NCBI GenBank assembly: GCA_014529385.2
Contig: CM043958.1
Location: 127,623,317-127,687,316, forward strand
Direction: 5' to 3'
Source of the DNA: Adiantum capillus-veneris
Lineage: Eukaryota; Streptophyta; Polypodiopsida; Polypodiales; Pteridaceae
DNA: 64,000 bases
The translations under genes and the position numbers were made by a program. The notes below the pieces were generated by a model that was not told where the DNA came from, did not search any database, and saw nothing but the letters and a program-made list of their open reading frames with translations. Shown piece by piece: positions 10,970 through 22,827 of the stretch (the stretch's first letter is position 1; every line of letters begins with the position of its first letter).

Positions 10970-11735
10970 AAGTAGATAGACCCCCATGGGAGGTAACTAA
11001 TCGTAAAATACAAGTACCAGGGTCTAGCAATGAGGAGCACTCCATTCCAACAATAGAAATGAGCCCCAAGCACTTGCATCACCTAAACCCTCCACAAGGA
11101 TGCTCCCTACCCAAACTTGTTTCCAGGTGGTGGATAGACATTGTTAATAACATGAGTTTATTACACTTCATGTGAAAGTGGGAAAGAAATCCCTACTATT
11201 CGACCTTTCTTTGAGGTCATGCGCCCCCCCCCCCCCCACGGTCCTACCTTTGTCTTGGCACTCACAAAAATTGACAAGTATTCTTTTTGTAGCAAAACCA
11301 CTACTGGTTACTCTTACCTTGGGGGTGAGGATTCTAAGAATTGCATGATTTTAATGCATGGAGGTAGTTGGTGCTTTGTAAGATACAAACACGGTTAACA
11401 TTGGCGTTCTTCATAGAGCATGCATTGACAATCGGATATGATGTACTTATGTACACTAGAAGCCCTTCATGTGTATACAAACTCAATTCCCTTTGTGTGC
11501 CACACCCCATATGGTGCCAAGGGCAAGGGAGAGTTGGAATTTAATGTATGTTTTTTTGCTTCCATCTATTAGTCTTTTGCAAGCCTACATGCAACCTTTG
11601 TAGCCACCGAAGGTACATTATTTGTACTCGTATACCATTTTTGAGTAGGATCATCTTCTTCTAGAAAAACTAACTCGACTGAGAAAGAAAAAAAAATTAA
11701 TCACCAAAATAGTATATTAGGTCCATGCTCACATC
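10970..11735. other. No recognisable gene
   Basis: Decayed sequence after the copia fragment. The only notable feature is a poly-C run at 11223-11237. Confidence 0.4.
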
Positions 11736-11737
11736 AA

Positions 11738-11861
11738 GCCATGGATTCAAATATATTTCCCAAGTAACACAAGAGCGAAGTTCCACCTTCATTCATCGAG
11801 CCATGGATTCAAATATATTTCCCAAGTAACACAGGAGCGAAGTTCCACCTTCATTCATCGC
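11738..11861 (+). repeat. 62-bp tandem duplication
   Basis: Two nearly identical 62-bp units starting GCCATGGATTCAAATATATT, at 11738 and 11800. They differ by one visible base (ACAAGAGCG versus ACAGGAGCG), so the duplication is recent. Confidence 0.9.
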
Positions 11862-12224
11862 CAAAAGATTGGGCTTTATAGGGACCCAAACCCAAATACA
11901 AAGACACACAAAAAACCCCTTTCAAAAGACACAGATAGGTCCCAATGTGCATATCATAAGCCGCATAAGGGCATAGTTGATACCTCCATCACCTTGAATG
12001 TGAAACCCCCAACTTCCAAGAAGGCTGCCTTGCCTAATTAGGAGTGAAGAAAAAGGAGGAGGAACTAGTCTTTCTTGGTGGGTATTGTGTTGAACAACTA
12101 TAGAACATAACAAGACATACAAAAATTGACATTAAGCATCTAGCACTAAAGTAAACAAGTACAAAGTGCATTGGAAAACTTTTTAAAATTTTGCACGTGT
12201 ATTTATTACTCTAAATCAATTGTA

Positions 12225-12252
12225 GTCGATTTTCTCTTAGTTCTCATAGAAC

Positions 12253-12338
<86 letters not shown>

Positions 12339-12397
12339 TACATGTTGTCAAAGTCGAAGGGAGCAAGGAGTCAATTTTCTCTTAGTTCTCATAGAAC

Positions 12398-12468
<71 letters not shown>
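12225..12468 (+). repeat. Duplicated unit ending in long (GA)n tracts
   Basis: The sequence TTTTCTCTTAGTTCTCATAG followed by AACCTGAGAG occurs at about 12225 and again at about 12374. Each copy leads into a (GA)n tract (12256-12334 and 12401-12468). The repeat therefore duplicated with its flank. Confidence 0.85.
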
Positions 12469-12470
<2 letters not shown>

Positions 12471-12882
12471 ATGCATTGAGTACTACAAAACTTGAATTGT
12501 CCAGATGTGAGAAAAGAAGTGTGTACCTATTTGATATATAAATATGATGAGCAAGATTGAGCATGCACTAGTGAGGAAAACATGTAGCTAAAATAAATTT
12601 AAGGAAACATTGACAAGCTCAAAAAATTATAGAAAGCATCAATAGACTATAAAAATTAAACTGCACTATCGACCTGATAATAGTGTACACGTGTCGTCCA
12701 ATTATCCAAGCTAGAGAACAATGTTTAAGTCAAACTACATAAAAACAATGTGAATAATTAAGCATTTTGTCTCTCAATGAAGCATCACTTTTGTTATCAT
12801 GTTTACCATCACCACTACTTTGGTGTTGTTCCTCTTGTTTCAATTTAGCTTGATGCTCAAGCTTATTTGATTCTGCCTCTAT

Positions 12883-13042
12883 CATCAAGGACAAAAAGCC
12901 CATGGAAGGATGAGATTTTTTGTTTTGATTGCAAGATTTTGTTTATAAAGACTATTCCTCTTCATCAAAGACAAAAATCCCAAGGAAGAATGAGACCTTC
13001 TGTTTTGATTGCAAGTTTTGTTTATAAATACCATCCATTGAA
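12883..13042 (+). repeat. Imperfect 80-bp tandem repeat
   Basis: Two units starting CATCAAGGACAAAAAG and CATCAAAGACAAAAAT share GGA(A)GAATGAGA, TTTTGATTGCAAG and TTTTGTTTATAAA at an 80-bp period. Confidence 0.75.
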
Positions 13043-13384
13043 AAGACTAGCTACAATTGAAATTGTAGGAAGTTCTGGTGGTGGATGGAGATGGTTGAAG
13101 ACATAGGCTTCCAAGAGGTCTTCCATAGAAGTCAAATAACAAAAATTATTGTCAAAGGGGCCATCAAGTCCACCTACATACATTTCTTTGCTAGCCAAAG
13201 GGATACGAGTGGTTTCTCCTTGTGTGCATTATGATTTTAGGGGGGAAGACAACATGAATGCTGATGAGAAGACTTTTGCAAAGTAGTCACAAAGAGTTTG
13301 ATTCTGATGTCAAAATTTTCTCTCGCCAAAAGATGCTCATGAGCATGTGAACCTTAGTTAGCAAGCACGACAAGCACCTCATGC

Positions 13385-14220
13385 TTGGGTAGGATTCCCA
13401 CCTCAAGCTCAGCCCTAGCTTGCCTAAAGTCAAGGGACTAACTTCTAGAGGTCTTTAATGAAGCTAACCCTAGGGTCTTTAGGCTCCATAAGGTAGCATT
13501 TCTCTTTAACAAACCATCTCTCATTTGGACCCCTTTAACCTTGGCCCCGTGTTGAGACAAATCCATAAGCACGTGTCTATATTCTAGCCCTTGTTCTCGT
13601 TTATTCTCCCACATTAAATGATCAGTTTAATAGGAGAAAATCATTTGGGTTGGTTAGATATTAGATTTTATGACATTACGTCTCTCTTAAAATCATAGTT
13701 GTCCTTGTTTATGAGGTAGAAGAGTTAAATGATTAGTCATTTGTCTACGTTTCTTAGTGGGTAGAGGATCCCTTTTCACCCTACAACATCATTCCAGAAT
13801 GGATGACTAGTCCATTTGGTGCTTGGGAGACGTATCTGCTGCAACCATGTCTGCTCTTTAGTCCATATCATACTCCCAAAGTAGAGTGACAAATTCTACT
13901 TGGTGTTTGAGTGAAGTTCTCACAAACATGATTCTAAGCATGCATACTATTCAAATTTGTGCACAAAAGAGCATTGGTCTTATAAGAACAAAACATTGTT
14001 CATTTAGAAACCATTTACCTTTTCTTACTCTAGTGTAGCATTGTAAGCATTGACAAGGTTCATACTATCCTTAAGATGTATTCCTTGCATCCATCTAGCA
14101 TCTTCAAAAGGATAATTTTTGAACTTAATAAGATATCGTGAGATAATCTTACTATGTCATAGTACCTTGTCTTCATGCCGAAGGATAGCTTCGAGTTAGA
14201 GCACCTCTTCTTGGTCTTCG
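13385..14220 (-). pseudogene. 3' end of a chromovirus: integrase C-terminus, chromodomain, 3' untranslated region and LTR edge
   Basis: This stretch is collinear with 29285-30135, so it is a second copy of the same minus-strand family. Coding sequence at about 14030-14215 gives EEVL, ILRHEDKVL and IKFKNYPFEDARW, a chromodomain that normally targets integration to marked chromatin; a stop interrupts it. Downstream, the LTR edge is the plus-strand ...GATTTTATGACA ending at 13675. A purine tract sits just outside it on the minus strand. Confidence 0.75.
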
Positions 14221-14227
14221 ATTCTAG

Positions 14228-14261
14228 CATTTGGGTTGGTTAGATATTAGATTTTATGACA
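14228..14261 (-). mobile_element. Short third copy of the chromovirus LTR edge
   Basis: CATTTGGGTTGGTTAGATAT and ATTTTATGACA repeat the terminal 34 bp of the LTR ending at 13675. No coding or purine tract follows, so it is a rearranged scrap. Confidence 0.6.
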
Positions 14262-14290
14262 TATCTCCTTTGCCAGGTACACACACACAC

Positions 14291-14293
<3 letters not shown>

Positions 14294-14352
<59 letters not shown>

Positions 14353-14420
14353 AATGAAATGGTATATTAACATCTTTAGAAGGCCAAAATGACCTATCAA
14401 ACCAAAAGGTTACAACCATG
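14294..14420 (+). repeat. (GA)n microsatellite with conserved tail, copy 2
   Basis: About 28 GA units, then ATGAAATGAAATG and AGGCCAAAATGACCTAT and CAAACCAAA. The tail matches the one after the (GA)n tract at 27368. Confidence 0.65.
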
Positions 14421-15428
14421 TGTGACTCTAGTACAATGTCAGAGGAACATAAAGATAAAAAATAAATTAGGGTACCTAGAGTAGGAAGGTTTTCAAACCT
14501 AACCTATATCCTCATCATCATCAGTGTCCTCATCACATAATACATCATCTCAAAACATATGGGGAGTGGGTACATGAGGGCTAATGAGGTGCACAACGGG
14601 GGAAGTAGACAAATGAGTCTAGTAATCTCTAGTTGTGTAAGAGACAATGATGGTGCATCAAGGGAGTACTAGGAGGAAAGTTGTCCATGCTAAAGCCATG
14701 TATCTTAAACCATGATGACATATATGCATACCAGCATGATGTGTCCCCCTGTAAAGATAATTGTATGGAATACTCAAGGGTCAAGTTGTAGTATCCTGTA
14801 TAAAGGAGACTGATGTGGTAAGCACCTCTATCTCCATAGAGGGGGTTGCTAACTCCTCTCTAATGATCTCATGTGGCATGGATGCCTTGTCTCTAATCAA
14901 TAGAGAGATCATACATACCAAGGGCCTCTCCATACCTCTTAACCCATCCTGACCCACAGAGGGTCCCCAAACCTAGATCCCATAGAGCATAGCTAAACCT
15001 ACCAAGGTACCAAAGAGCCAAAGCTTTGTTTGGGGTTCTTGGAACACTGAACCTATGAACACATCCTCTCAAACCTCCCAAGGACACATACTCTTTGGTC
15101 ACTCTAGTCTCTATTGCTCTCTTCAAAATGTACTTTGTCTCTAGGCAACATCCAACACCAGTAGTCTTTTACCTCTTCTCCATGAGCACATTTTCCATTT
15201 ATTATGTATAGGTTTATGAGCTCTTTATGAGATCCACTTTGTATCTATTATTTCACTGTATGTGCCTTGTGTGGCTGGCCATTTGGTTTTAAAACCCTAG
15301 TCATATAAGTGAATGGTAGGTCATGTGAAAGGGGAGATATTATTTGGAGAGAAAACCACATAGTTGAGAGGAGAATAAGGGGTCTATGGAGGTGGAGGCT
15401 TGTAGCCGCATGTACTCTCTTCACAAAT
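14421..15428. other. No recognisable gene
   Basis: Short open stretches only, none with a recognised motif. The region leads up to the LTR-like sequence at 15.4-16.2 kb and may be partly LTR. Confidence 0.35.
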
Positions 15429-15821
15429 TGATTAATGCATGCATTGAAGTTGAGTCCTATTGCTTCTATCTTGCTTTCACTAATGTTGTGTATTAGTGTC
15501 TTGATATGTGTAGATTAAAAACTAATCGCTCTCTAATTCTTGATTGCCTATTGTGTGTTTGATTAATACATGCATTGAAGTTGAGTCCTCTTGCTTCTTT
15601 CTTGCTTTCACTAATGTTGTGTATTAGTGTCTTGATGTGTGTAGATCAAGAGCTAATCACTATCTCATTCTTGACTACCTATTGTGTGTTAGATTAATGC
15701 ATGCATTGAAGTTGAGTCCTCTTGCTTCTCTCTTGATTTCACTAATATTGTGTATTAGTGTCTTTATGTGTGTAGATTAAGAACTAATTGCTCTCTAATT
15801 CTTGACTATCTAATGTGTGTT
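15429..15821 (+). repeat. Three 131-bp tandem repeats
   Basis: Units start at 15429, 15560 and 15691 with (T/A)GATTAAT(G/A)CATGCATTG. Each contains TTGTGTATTAGTGTCTT and ends near CTA(T/A)TGTGTGTT. Copies differ by scattered point changes. They lie a few hundred bases before an LTR end and primer binding site, so they are probably inside an LTR. Confidence 0.85.
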
Positions 15822-16195
15822 TGATTATGGTATCGTGTGCATGATTAGATTAGTGTGTAGATTAGGATTTGTGCATGCATTGACCTAATTGTAGCCCCAT
15901 GAGCTTGGGTGAGCTCGTGATTAGGATGTGCCTACAAGGATTAGTAGAGAATGCAATGAAGAGCATTTTGTGATTTGCATAAGGTTTAGCATGTGTGCAA
16001 CACTAATCCCTTCTATTAGTTCTCTCTTATCTCTAATCTAGATGACCTCTCATGATTTTTGCACTCTATTCCTTCTCATTACTCTCAGACACTCACCCAT
16101 GTGTGATGCTTCCATGCCCTAGCCGGGTCTCTACCGTCCGCGGATTGATAATTTTGTTGATCCGTTGGAGCTATGCTACAAAGAGATACAACATT

Positions 16196-16213
16196 TGGCA
16201 CCGTTGTCGAGGA
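16196..16213 (+). promoter_or_regulatory. Primer binding site of a Tat/Athila-like element (plus)
   Basis: TGGCACCGTTGTCGAGGA follows an LTR end ...GATACAACA (ending 16193). It is close to the TGGCGCCGTTGCC class at 20715 and the TGGCACCGTTTTCG site of element B. It marks the start of another plus-strand internal region. Confidence 0.65.
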
Positions 16214-18282
16214 CGGTAGCCTAAGATAGAGGAGTTTTTTTGAGAAAATTGTGTGTTTAGGAGTAGGTTTAGGTTAAAAAAACCCCAAATTTGCTACTAA
16301 TTTGCTAACAATTTGAGTGTTTTACATATGTGTATGCCTAATTAGAGGCTTGGTAATCACCCTTTCAAAACAAAATTGCAAAAATTTCATGTAGATTGAG
16401 TGATTTTTAGTGTGTAATTAAGGGATGTTCACTAGTTATCCCCTCTAATTACTCACTAATTGCATGTGCGTTTAATGCTACACATTGATAAATCTTTAAT
16501 TGGATGTGTGCTCATTAATCTTATGCATTTAATTTTGTTGAAATGAAAGCTACACATAAGGTTTTGTGTTGGTGTGTGTAGGTCAAAGAGGTTTTGGGAG
16601 CGCGCGTGCACACACACACTGGTGGAGTCGTCACTTGGAGTGGTAATTCAAGGTGATTCTTGAGGTAAATGTGAGTGCATTAACCTATTTAATTGCTCAT
16701 TTAGGTGCAGGTTTTAATTGAAATTTAGTCACAACAAAATAGGTTCAATTTTGTGTGTAGTTGTAGGAAAAGTGCATAAAATTGAGTGCAATTGTGTGGC
16801 AATGTTGATGCTGATTGATTGAGCTGAAGTGATCGGAGGTTTATGGTCATCAAGTTGATTATAGTGAATGGTTTTAAGTTTGTAAATTGCGTCGTTATCC
16901 TATTGGAATTGCGGTAAAATTATGTGTGCGTAAGCTTGTAAGTGTGTTAATTGTGCATGATTTCACACTTTCAAATTGATTTGAATGATTGAATTAGTGT
17001 GAAAATGAGATGTTGAAAATGTTGATTTGATTATGCTTGTTGGACTAAAGTGAATTTTTTTTTAACTATACCGCTACTTGGACGAATTTTTAGTCAAATA
17101 CAGGAAAAAAGAGGTCCAAAGCAGTTCAAAATTGAGTGACATATTGATGAATGATTAACTGGATGATGCACATCAAAAAGTGATGGAAATTGAGTTGATT
17201 GGGCTGTATAATTTTTAGATTTTTTGGGATAAATTTTTGGCTATTTTTTTCAAATTTTTAGCATTTTATGCTGATTTATTACCTGAAATTTCTAGTTTTT
17301 ATCCAAAAAATAATAAAAATGAAAAAAATTGATGTGAATTGTCAATCCGGAGCATGATCTGCAACTCCGAGAATTTGTCTAAATCTTTTGGCTAATTTTA
17401 GCATTTTTGGGCATTTCTAGCGTAATTTTTGAGTCTTGGGTAAATTTTCGAGTCCCAAGCAAAAAAAAATACACCCCCCCACAACACTTTACCACTCCTT
17501 CTCTCTTTTCCCATTTTTTTGGTGAATTCTTTTGCCTATTTTTTCTCTTTATTTTTCTTTGGTTTTTGGCTTTAATTTTTGTATAAAGACAGTCTGAGGT
17601 GAATATCAGTAAAATGGTGAGAAATTTGCAAAACGTTTCTTTTGCAAAGTTGTAGACCACTGTTGACCGCTGGGTCAACAACACAACATAACTCAAGTTT
17701 CGTACCAAAGTCTTATCTTTTGCGAGTTATGAAATGCTGCGGATTATGGCTATAAACGTCATTTATAATGAGTAGTTATTCTAGTTTCACAAGCCGGGGT
17801 GCAATGGCACTTCCAGATTGTAAATATAAAGCCATTTGACCCTTTCAACCCCATTTTTGGTTAAACCTAAGGTAGCCTTAGTATATAAGGTACCTAGGTC
17901 ATTTTGTAAAGAGAGACTTTTATCATAATCAAAAACTTTAGCGCTGTGGTCTACTGTGTGTGAGAGAGAAAGAGAGTGAGCGTGAGCTTTATCCTCTAGC
18001 TACGCCCGGCTCACTCAACACATCGGGGATCCGAATGCACCATTGCTGTAGGCTCGAGGAGAGCTACGCAACAACGCCAAGCATTCCACGCGAGACGAAG
18101 CGCACACGCCGACGCATCTACGAGCTATTTGTGGCCGTAAGTGTATCGAACGATGTTTGTTTTCTGCGTGCTAGTAGTCTATAGAATCGTGGCGACATAA
18201 GCTACACATAGGTACTCATAAATTTCAGTTTCGGGCACTTTCAAAATTCTGCTCTGTCATCCTACGCGTTTTCCGTAGATGG
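16214..18282 (+). other. Leader-like sequence after the 16.2-kb primer binding site
   Basis: About 2 kb with no credible gag or pol. It is T-rich and noncoding. A 12-base exact match to the family palindrome (CATCCTACGCGT) occurs at 18258-18269. I treat the whole as the remnant leader of an element related to C and B; no 3' part is found. Confidence 0.35.
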
Positions 18283-18809
18283 TGTCGGGGGATATGGGTT
18301 CGCGAGGTGAGCAGAGTCAGCACCGGGCTGCTTGCTGTGGGAAATAAGAGAGACAAGACACACGGCACGAGGCAACAGAGCCTGTCAACACTTTAAATAC
18401 TTAAAACTTGACAATCAAAATGGTTTAAACTGCTAATGATTAGCCGAAGTGGAATTCGATTACAAATGGTTGCCGTTAACGGCACTGATGGAGTTAGGAG
18501 AGTTTATTGCTTTCAAATTAGATCAAGACTGTAAAATTTCCTCTTATGCTTGTCATTAGAGTCTTTATTAGTTGATTAGGTGGTAAGTATCCAACAAAAT
18601 CCTCTGCTTGATACCCTTGTATCTGCCAAATACAGTAGAGAAAGTTTATCCTCTGTCCTTGCTTACTCGAGAGCGAGTCTCCTCCAGTTTACCACAAGGC
18701 CGAGAGAGATAGAGCCTTTGGCGGTTTGGATTGAGAGAGAGAGATACCCTTTTTCTTGGATTCGATTGAAGGTCAAGAGAGAAAAAAAACCTTGCTTAGC
18801 TTCCCCTCT

Positions 18810-18995
18810 TGCTTAGCTTCGATGGCAATCAAGGAGAAGCTCTTGCCTCAATGGAGTTCAAGGAGGCAAGCCCTTGCTTTGATGGAGATCAAGGAGGCCC
18901 TTGCTTCGATGGCGTTCAAGGAGGCAAGCCCCTGCTTTGATGGAGATCGAGGAGCTGCCCTTGCTTCGATGCATATCGAGGAGCTCCCCTTCCCT
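18810..18995 (+). repeat. Short tandem repeat (about 28-32 bp units)
   Basis: Variants of CTTGCTT(T/C)GATGG(A/C) followed by (A/G)TCAAGGAGG recur about six times. They create an open reading frame by periodicity, but nothing suggests a real protein. Confidence 0.6.
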
Positions 18996-18999
18996 TCCC

Positions 19000-20713
19000 C
19001 TTTGGTTCCTCTTCTTTACCCCTCGAATACCTCTTTTTGCATGAAGCCCCGTCCTATTTTTAACGTGCACCCTCCCTTAGCAATAGCGCCGGGCGCTAAT
19101 GACGTGGCGCAGGAGTCGTCGCTATGACGTGGCAACCCAGATGACGACCTGCTCCATTCCCCCTTCTGCTGGTTTTGAAATTGAGCGCCATGGCGTGCTG
19201 ATCCCTTTTCGCTTCATGCTCGGCATCATCCGATGATTCCAGTGGCCGGTGCGAGCTTCGCAAGCCTCCGCCCTCCTTCTGCGCACTGCTCGTCGCCATG
19301 GCATGTTTTTTCTTGCTTTGGTTCACACTCCTTTTCAATTAGGGTGGCCTTTGTGCCTCATTGGGCGGGCGGCCTCTAGCCCTTGGGCGACCACTAGCCC
19401 TTGGGCGGCCTTTAAACATGTCCCCTTCTTAAGGGCATCACATTTGGCATACATTTTGACCGTAACATCGCCAAGCATCACAATCGGCATATATACCGGC
19501 CATAAAATTCATTTGGGCAGGCGGCCACTTACTAAGGGCATCACATAAAGCACTGCCAAACACCTCATCTTTCCCTAGCAGCGCCTATCGAACAATCTCA
19601 TCAAGGGTTTAACTTCTTGTATCATCATCTTGCACAATGCCACATGCTTCAAGATGCTAATATAGGTAATTGCATTTTGAGAAAGACCTTGTCTTTGAAA
19701 ATAGCCAACTTCCTGGCCCTGCTTCTGTTGGGTTTATCCCGCAATCATTGCATTCCAAGAGACGACATTCCGAACACAATGCTCCTCAAGCACTTATGGA
19801 TATTTTAATTGAACTCTATTCTAGAGCAGCTTGGTTGAACCCCAAAAATTATTATATGGCACTCCGATCGAGCGGACCGGACTGGTACGGAGCCGGCCCC
19901 CGGTGAATCTTTAACGGCGGCTAATATCTTGGCGATCGGGACTCCGATCACTGATCTGAAAAGTGACGCACTCCACAAAGTGAGCACTTCAGGCCCGTGC
20001 ATTCATTTCAATTCTGTCAACTCAGCTGCAATTGCCCAATCCGGTACAGATCTGCAATCGACTTAAACTTCAAAGTGCCATAACTTCTTCATCGTGATTC
20101 CAATCGACGAGCCGTAAAGACAGGCCGGTAGAGCACTTCAAGCACTGCAGTTCTAGATCATAAACTTGCATATGTGCTCACTTCAGGCATACTCCTTTTT
20201 GACATCATTAAGGCATCAATTGGCCCTTTAAAGCCACATCTGGCATACATTAATCATTAGACTTGGCCTGTTAACAAGCCCTGATCACTGACCATTAAAT
20301 GTGTAGGCTTCAAAGAAGCTTAGCTTGCATTTCTTTGCTCTTTTTCTCATCATGGCAGCGGAGCTGCACGACAACGCGTTTAGAGTGAGGGATTTGAGTG
20401 TAGAAGCTTAGGGACAGGTGTATCCTAGTGAGGGGATGGTGTTCCTTAAGTTTCATACGAATCTGGCATGATTATGTGAGTTACCTTCCGTATGTGTTTA
20501 TGTGTCTAGGTGGTGTAGTTGAGAGCAGGGAGGTTCTTGATTGTGGTATAGTTGGCCTTCCAGAGTGTTGTATGTGTAGGATGGTCTCAGCCTGACAAGC
20601 TAAAGAGATTTCCTCCGTGTGCCTAACGTGTCATCTGTGTCCTCGATTGACATTATGTTGATCTAGGTAGTGTTTGCATGCACTTCATAGGTATGTCAGT
20701 CGCTCCCGCAACA
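19000..20713 (+). mobile_element. Probable 5' LTR of element C (left edge unknown)
   Basis: Sequence ending ...GCTCCCGCAACA at 20713, directly before a primer binding site, must be LTR. No matching 3' LTR is present, so its start cannot be fixed. A TGTCGGGGG at 18283 is one candidate start. No coding sequence is visible. Confidence 0.4.
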
Positions 20714-20714
20714 T

Positions 20715-20732
20715 TGGCGCCGTTGCCAGGGA
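20715..20732 (+). promoter_or_regulatory. Primer binding site of element C
   Basis: TGGCGCCGTTGCCAGGGA, a classic plant Ty3/gypsy primer binding site, immediately after an LTR end in AACA. It starts reverse transcription of the plus-strand element whose gag begins at 23309. Confidence 0.85.
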
Positions 20733-21124
20733 CACAAGGACCTAAGTAGGTTTCCTACTAACACTCGTGTGATGGTTGCTTGATTTAGTTTCGGCTAAAG
20801 AAAGCGTTTTTCTTAAGTGGATCCGGAAGAGGATATTCCGCGATCAAGTGGATAGCCAGGAAGCGTGTGTCTTGCCGAGGGTCTACGACTAGATAGGTTT
20901 AGTTAGGATCTGTGGATTAGAGTAGTTGTTGGTGGTTGAGTGATTTGTGAGGTGATAAAAGCGTTTACTAGTCCGTGTGTGGCAGTGAAGCGTTTTTCTA
21001 CTCATAGATGCAAAACCCCATATGATTTGTAGGAGTAGCTTAAGTTAAGTGATCCGATTCTGATCTAGAGCTATTCAGCACTGAATTATTTGCTAAAGTG
21101 CTTGATTGCATTTGAAATCACGAA

Positions 21125-21372
21125 AAAGTGTGCTTTTGAGGGTAAAAATGCATTAAACAAGCTTTTGTGGATATTTTTGTATGACTGACTGATGTTGTGC
21201 ATATAAAAGAGCATTTGCAAGGGTTCTGTGAAGAAAACCTGCAATTCTAAAGTGTGCTTTTGAGGGTAAAAATGCATTAAACAAGCTTTTGTGGATATTT
21301 TTGTATGACTGACTGATGTTGTGCATATAAAAGAGCATTTGCAAGGGTTCTGTGAAGAAAACCTGCAATTTT
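21125..21372 (+). repeat. Perfect 124-bp tandem duplication
   Basis: Two copies starting AAAGTGTGCTTTTGAGGGTA at 21125 and 21249. I see no difference between them until their ends. Confidence 0.9.
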
Positions 21373-21380
21373 ATAAACAT

Positions 21381-21404
21381 AGACATCCTACGCGTAGGAT
21401 GTCT
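21381..21404. repeat. 24-bp palindrome, perfect (C leader, site 1)
   Basis: Half-site AGACATCCTA, core CGCG, then the reverse complement of the half-site. As RNA it can form a 10-bp stem with a CGCG loop. Confidence 0.9.
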
Positions 21405-21670
21405 CAAGGGGGTTCTGGAGACCAAATTTGAAAATTATGATTGCACCAGTGGGTTCAGAGGGTAGGTTTTACCCTAGTAACGTTTTGACTTGGGTGTTTT
21501 TCCCTATTTTTGTTGACGAAAAGCCAAAAGGCGGAGTCAGAAAACGTAAAATTTCAGAAAAGGCTTAAATTGAGTGAATATTGCATGTTTTTGCAATTGT
21601 GAAGCATACTTGCACTTGTTGAGAGCATAAGGAAGCATCAAGGACACTTCAGTCTCAAAAAGTCAGCAGT

Positions 21671-21694
21671 AGACATCCTACGCGTAGGATGTCT
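21671..21694. repeat. 24-bp palindrome, perfect (C leader, site 2)
   Basis: Identical to site 1 and 290 bp downstream. Confidence 0.9.
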
Positions 21695-21830
21695 ACAGGG
21701 TGATCTGGACACTTTTTTGAAAATCTGAGGTTACCAGTGTGTTTAGAAGGTAGGTTTTATCCTATTTTCACCTGGAAAGTGGGAAATTGACCATATCTTG
21801 ACAGGATAAGACCAAAAGACGAAAATTGCC

Positions 21831-21853
21831 AGACATCCTACCCAAATTGTGCC
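21831..21853. repeat. Palindrome half-site with conserved flank (C leader)
   Basis: AGACATCCTA followed by CCCAAATTGTGCC. The same half-site and flank occur in B's leader (56858-56880, opposite strand), so this variant is conserved between the two copies. Confidence 0.7.
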
Positions 21854-22113
21854 CAAGGCATAATTTTTGAGACCAAACCATAGGGTGACTTCATGTGCAT
21901 GTTATACATGATGTTTTGAGTGCAAGTGATAAATTTCATCTCATTTGGGTCAGTGAAAGGAAGATTGAACAGACTTTAGCATTTTTGACTGAAAAAGGCA
22001 AGGATAGCTAGTTTTGGGGTCTTTTGACATCCAAATTAAAATCTAAGCATAGCATTGGGTTCCTGACATCAAGGGAAAGCTGTGGCTCAAGTTTGGGGAA
22101 ATTCTAAGCACTT

Positions 22114-22137
22114 AGACATCCTACATGTAGGATGTCT
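22114..22137. repeat. 24-bp palindrome, ACATGT core (C leader)
   Basis: Still a perfect palindrome; the core CGCG has become CATG through two symmetrical transitions. Confidence 0.85.
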
Positions 22138-22238
22138 TCACCATGATTTAGCACTCCAAATCAACCTCTGAGCATACCACAGTGATTAGCACCTTAAGGA
22201 GAGTCTGTGGTTCAAATTTGGGGCAATTCTGAGCAGTT

Positions 22239-22262
22239 AGACATCCTACGCATAGGATGTCT
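22239..22262. repeat. 24-bp palindrome, ACGCAT core (C leader)
   Basis: Matches the consensus except one G-to-A change in the core CpG. Confidence 0.85.
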
Positions 22263-22522
22263 AAGACATGATTTAGAGGCCAAATTCAAACTTTGGACAT
22301 AGCAGGGTGTTGTATAGCCTTAGGCAAGCCTCCTAGTCAATTTTGGTCCAATTTGGAGTTGATTTGACTGGTGAATTCATCAAAACGGACATCAAGCTTT
22401 TGGAACAGATTCTTGATCATTTGACCAACCTATAGGTGTCACAATCAAAAAGTTAAATTAGCTGTGAGCTTAGCACATCAAGGGGAAGCTACAGTGCAAG
22501 TTTGAGCTGAAACAGAGCAAAA

Positions 22523-22546
22523 AGACATCCTACGCGTAGTATGTCT
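22523..22546. repeat. 24-bp palindrome, one arm mismatch (C leader)
   Basis: The core CGCG is intact; the right arm has TAGTATGTCT instead of TAGGATGTCT. Confidence 0.85.
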
Positions 22547-22682
22547 CCAGGATCATAAAGTGGTCAAAATTCTAATGTAGCCATATAGGCCAGGTTCTAA
22601 GTGTCTCAAGGATTCTAGAACTTTTTTCAAAAGTGAATTTGGACCTTGTTGGCCTATGTACCAAGCAAAGACAAGAATTGTC

Positions 22683-22694
22683 AGACATCCTACT
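22683..22694. repeat. Palindrome half-site (C leader)
   Basis: AGACATCCTACT; the right arm is degraded. Confidence 0.5.
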
Positions 22695-22827
22695 CTTAGA
22701 GTGCACTAGAAGCTTATGCAGCCGAAATCTTGACCTATTGGCATCCAAATTCAATTTTGAGCATACCATTGTGTTGCTGGACTCAAGGGGAGTCTCTGGA
22801 CCAAATTTTGTTCAATTCTGAGCATAT

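Noticed and set aside
18756-19127. 123-codon frame with repeats
   Set aside because: The openness follows from a ~30-bp tandem repeat; no start context, motif or homologous frame seen.
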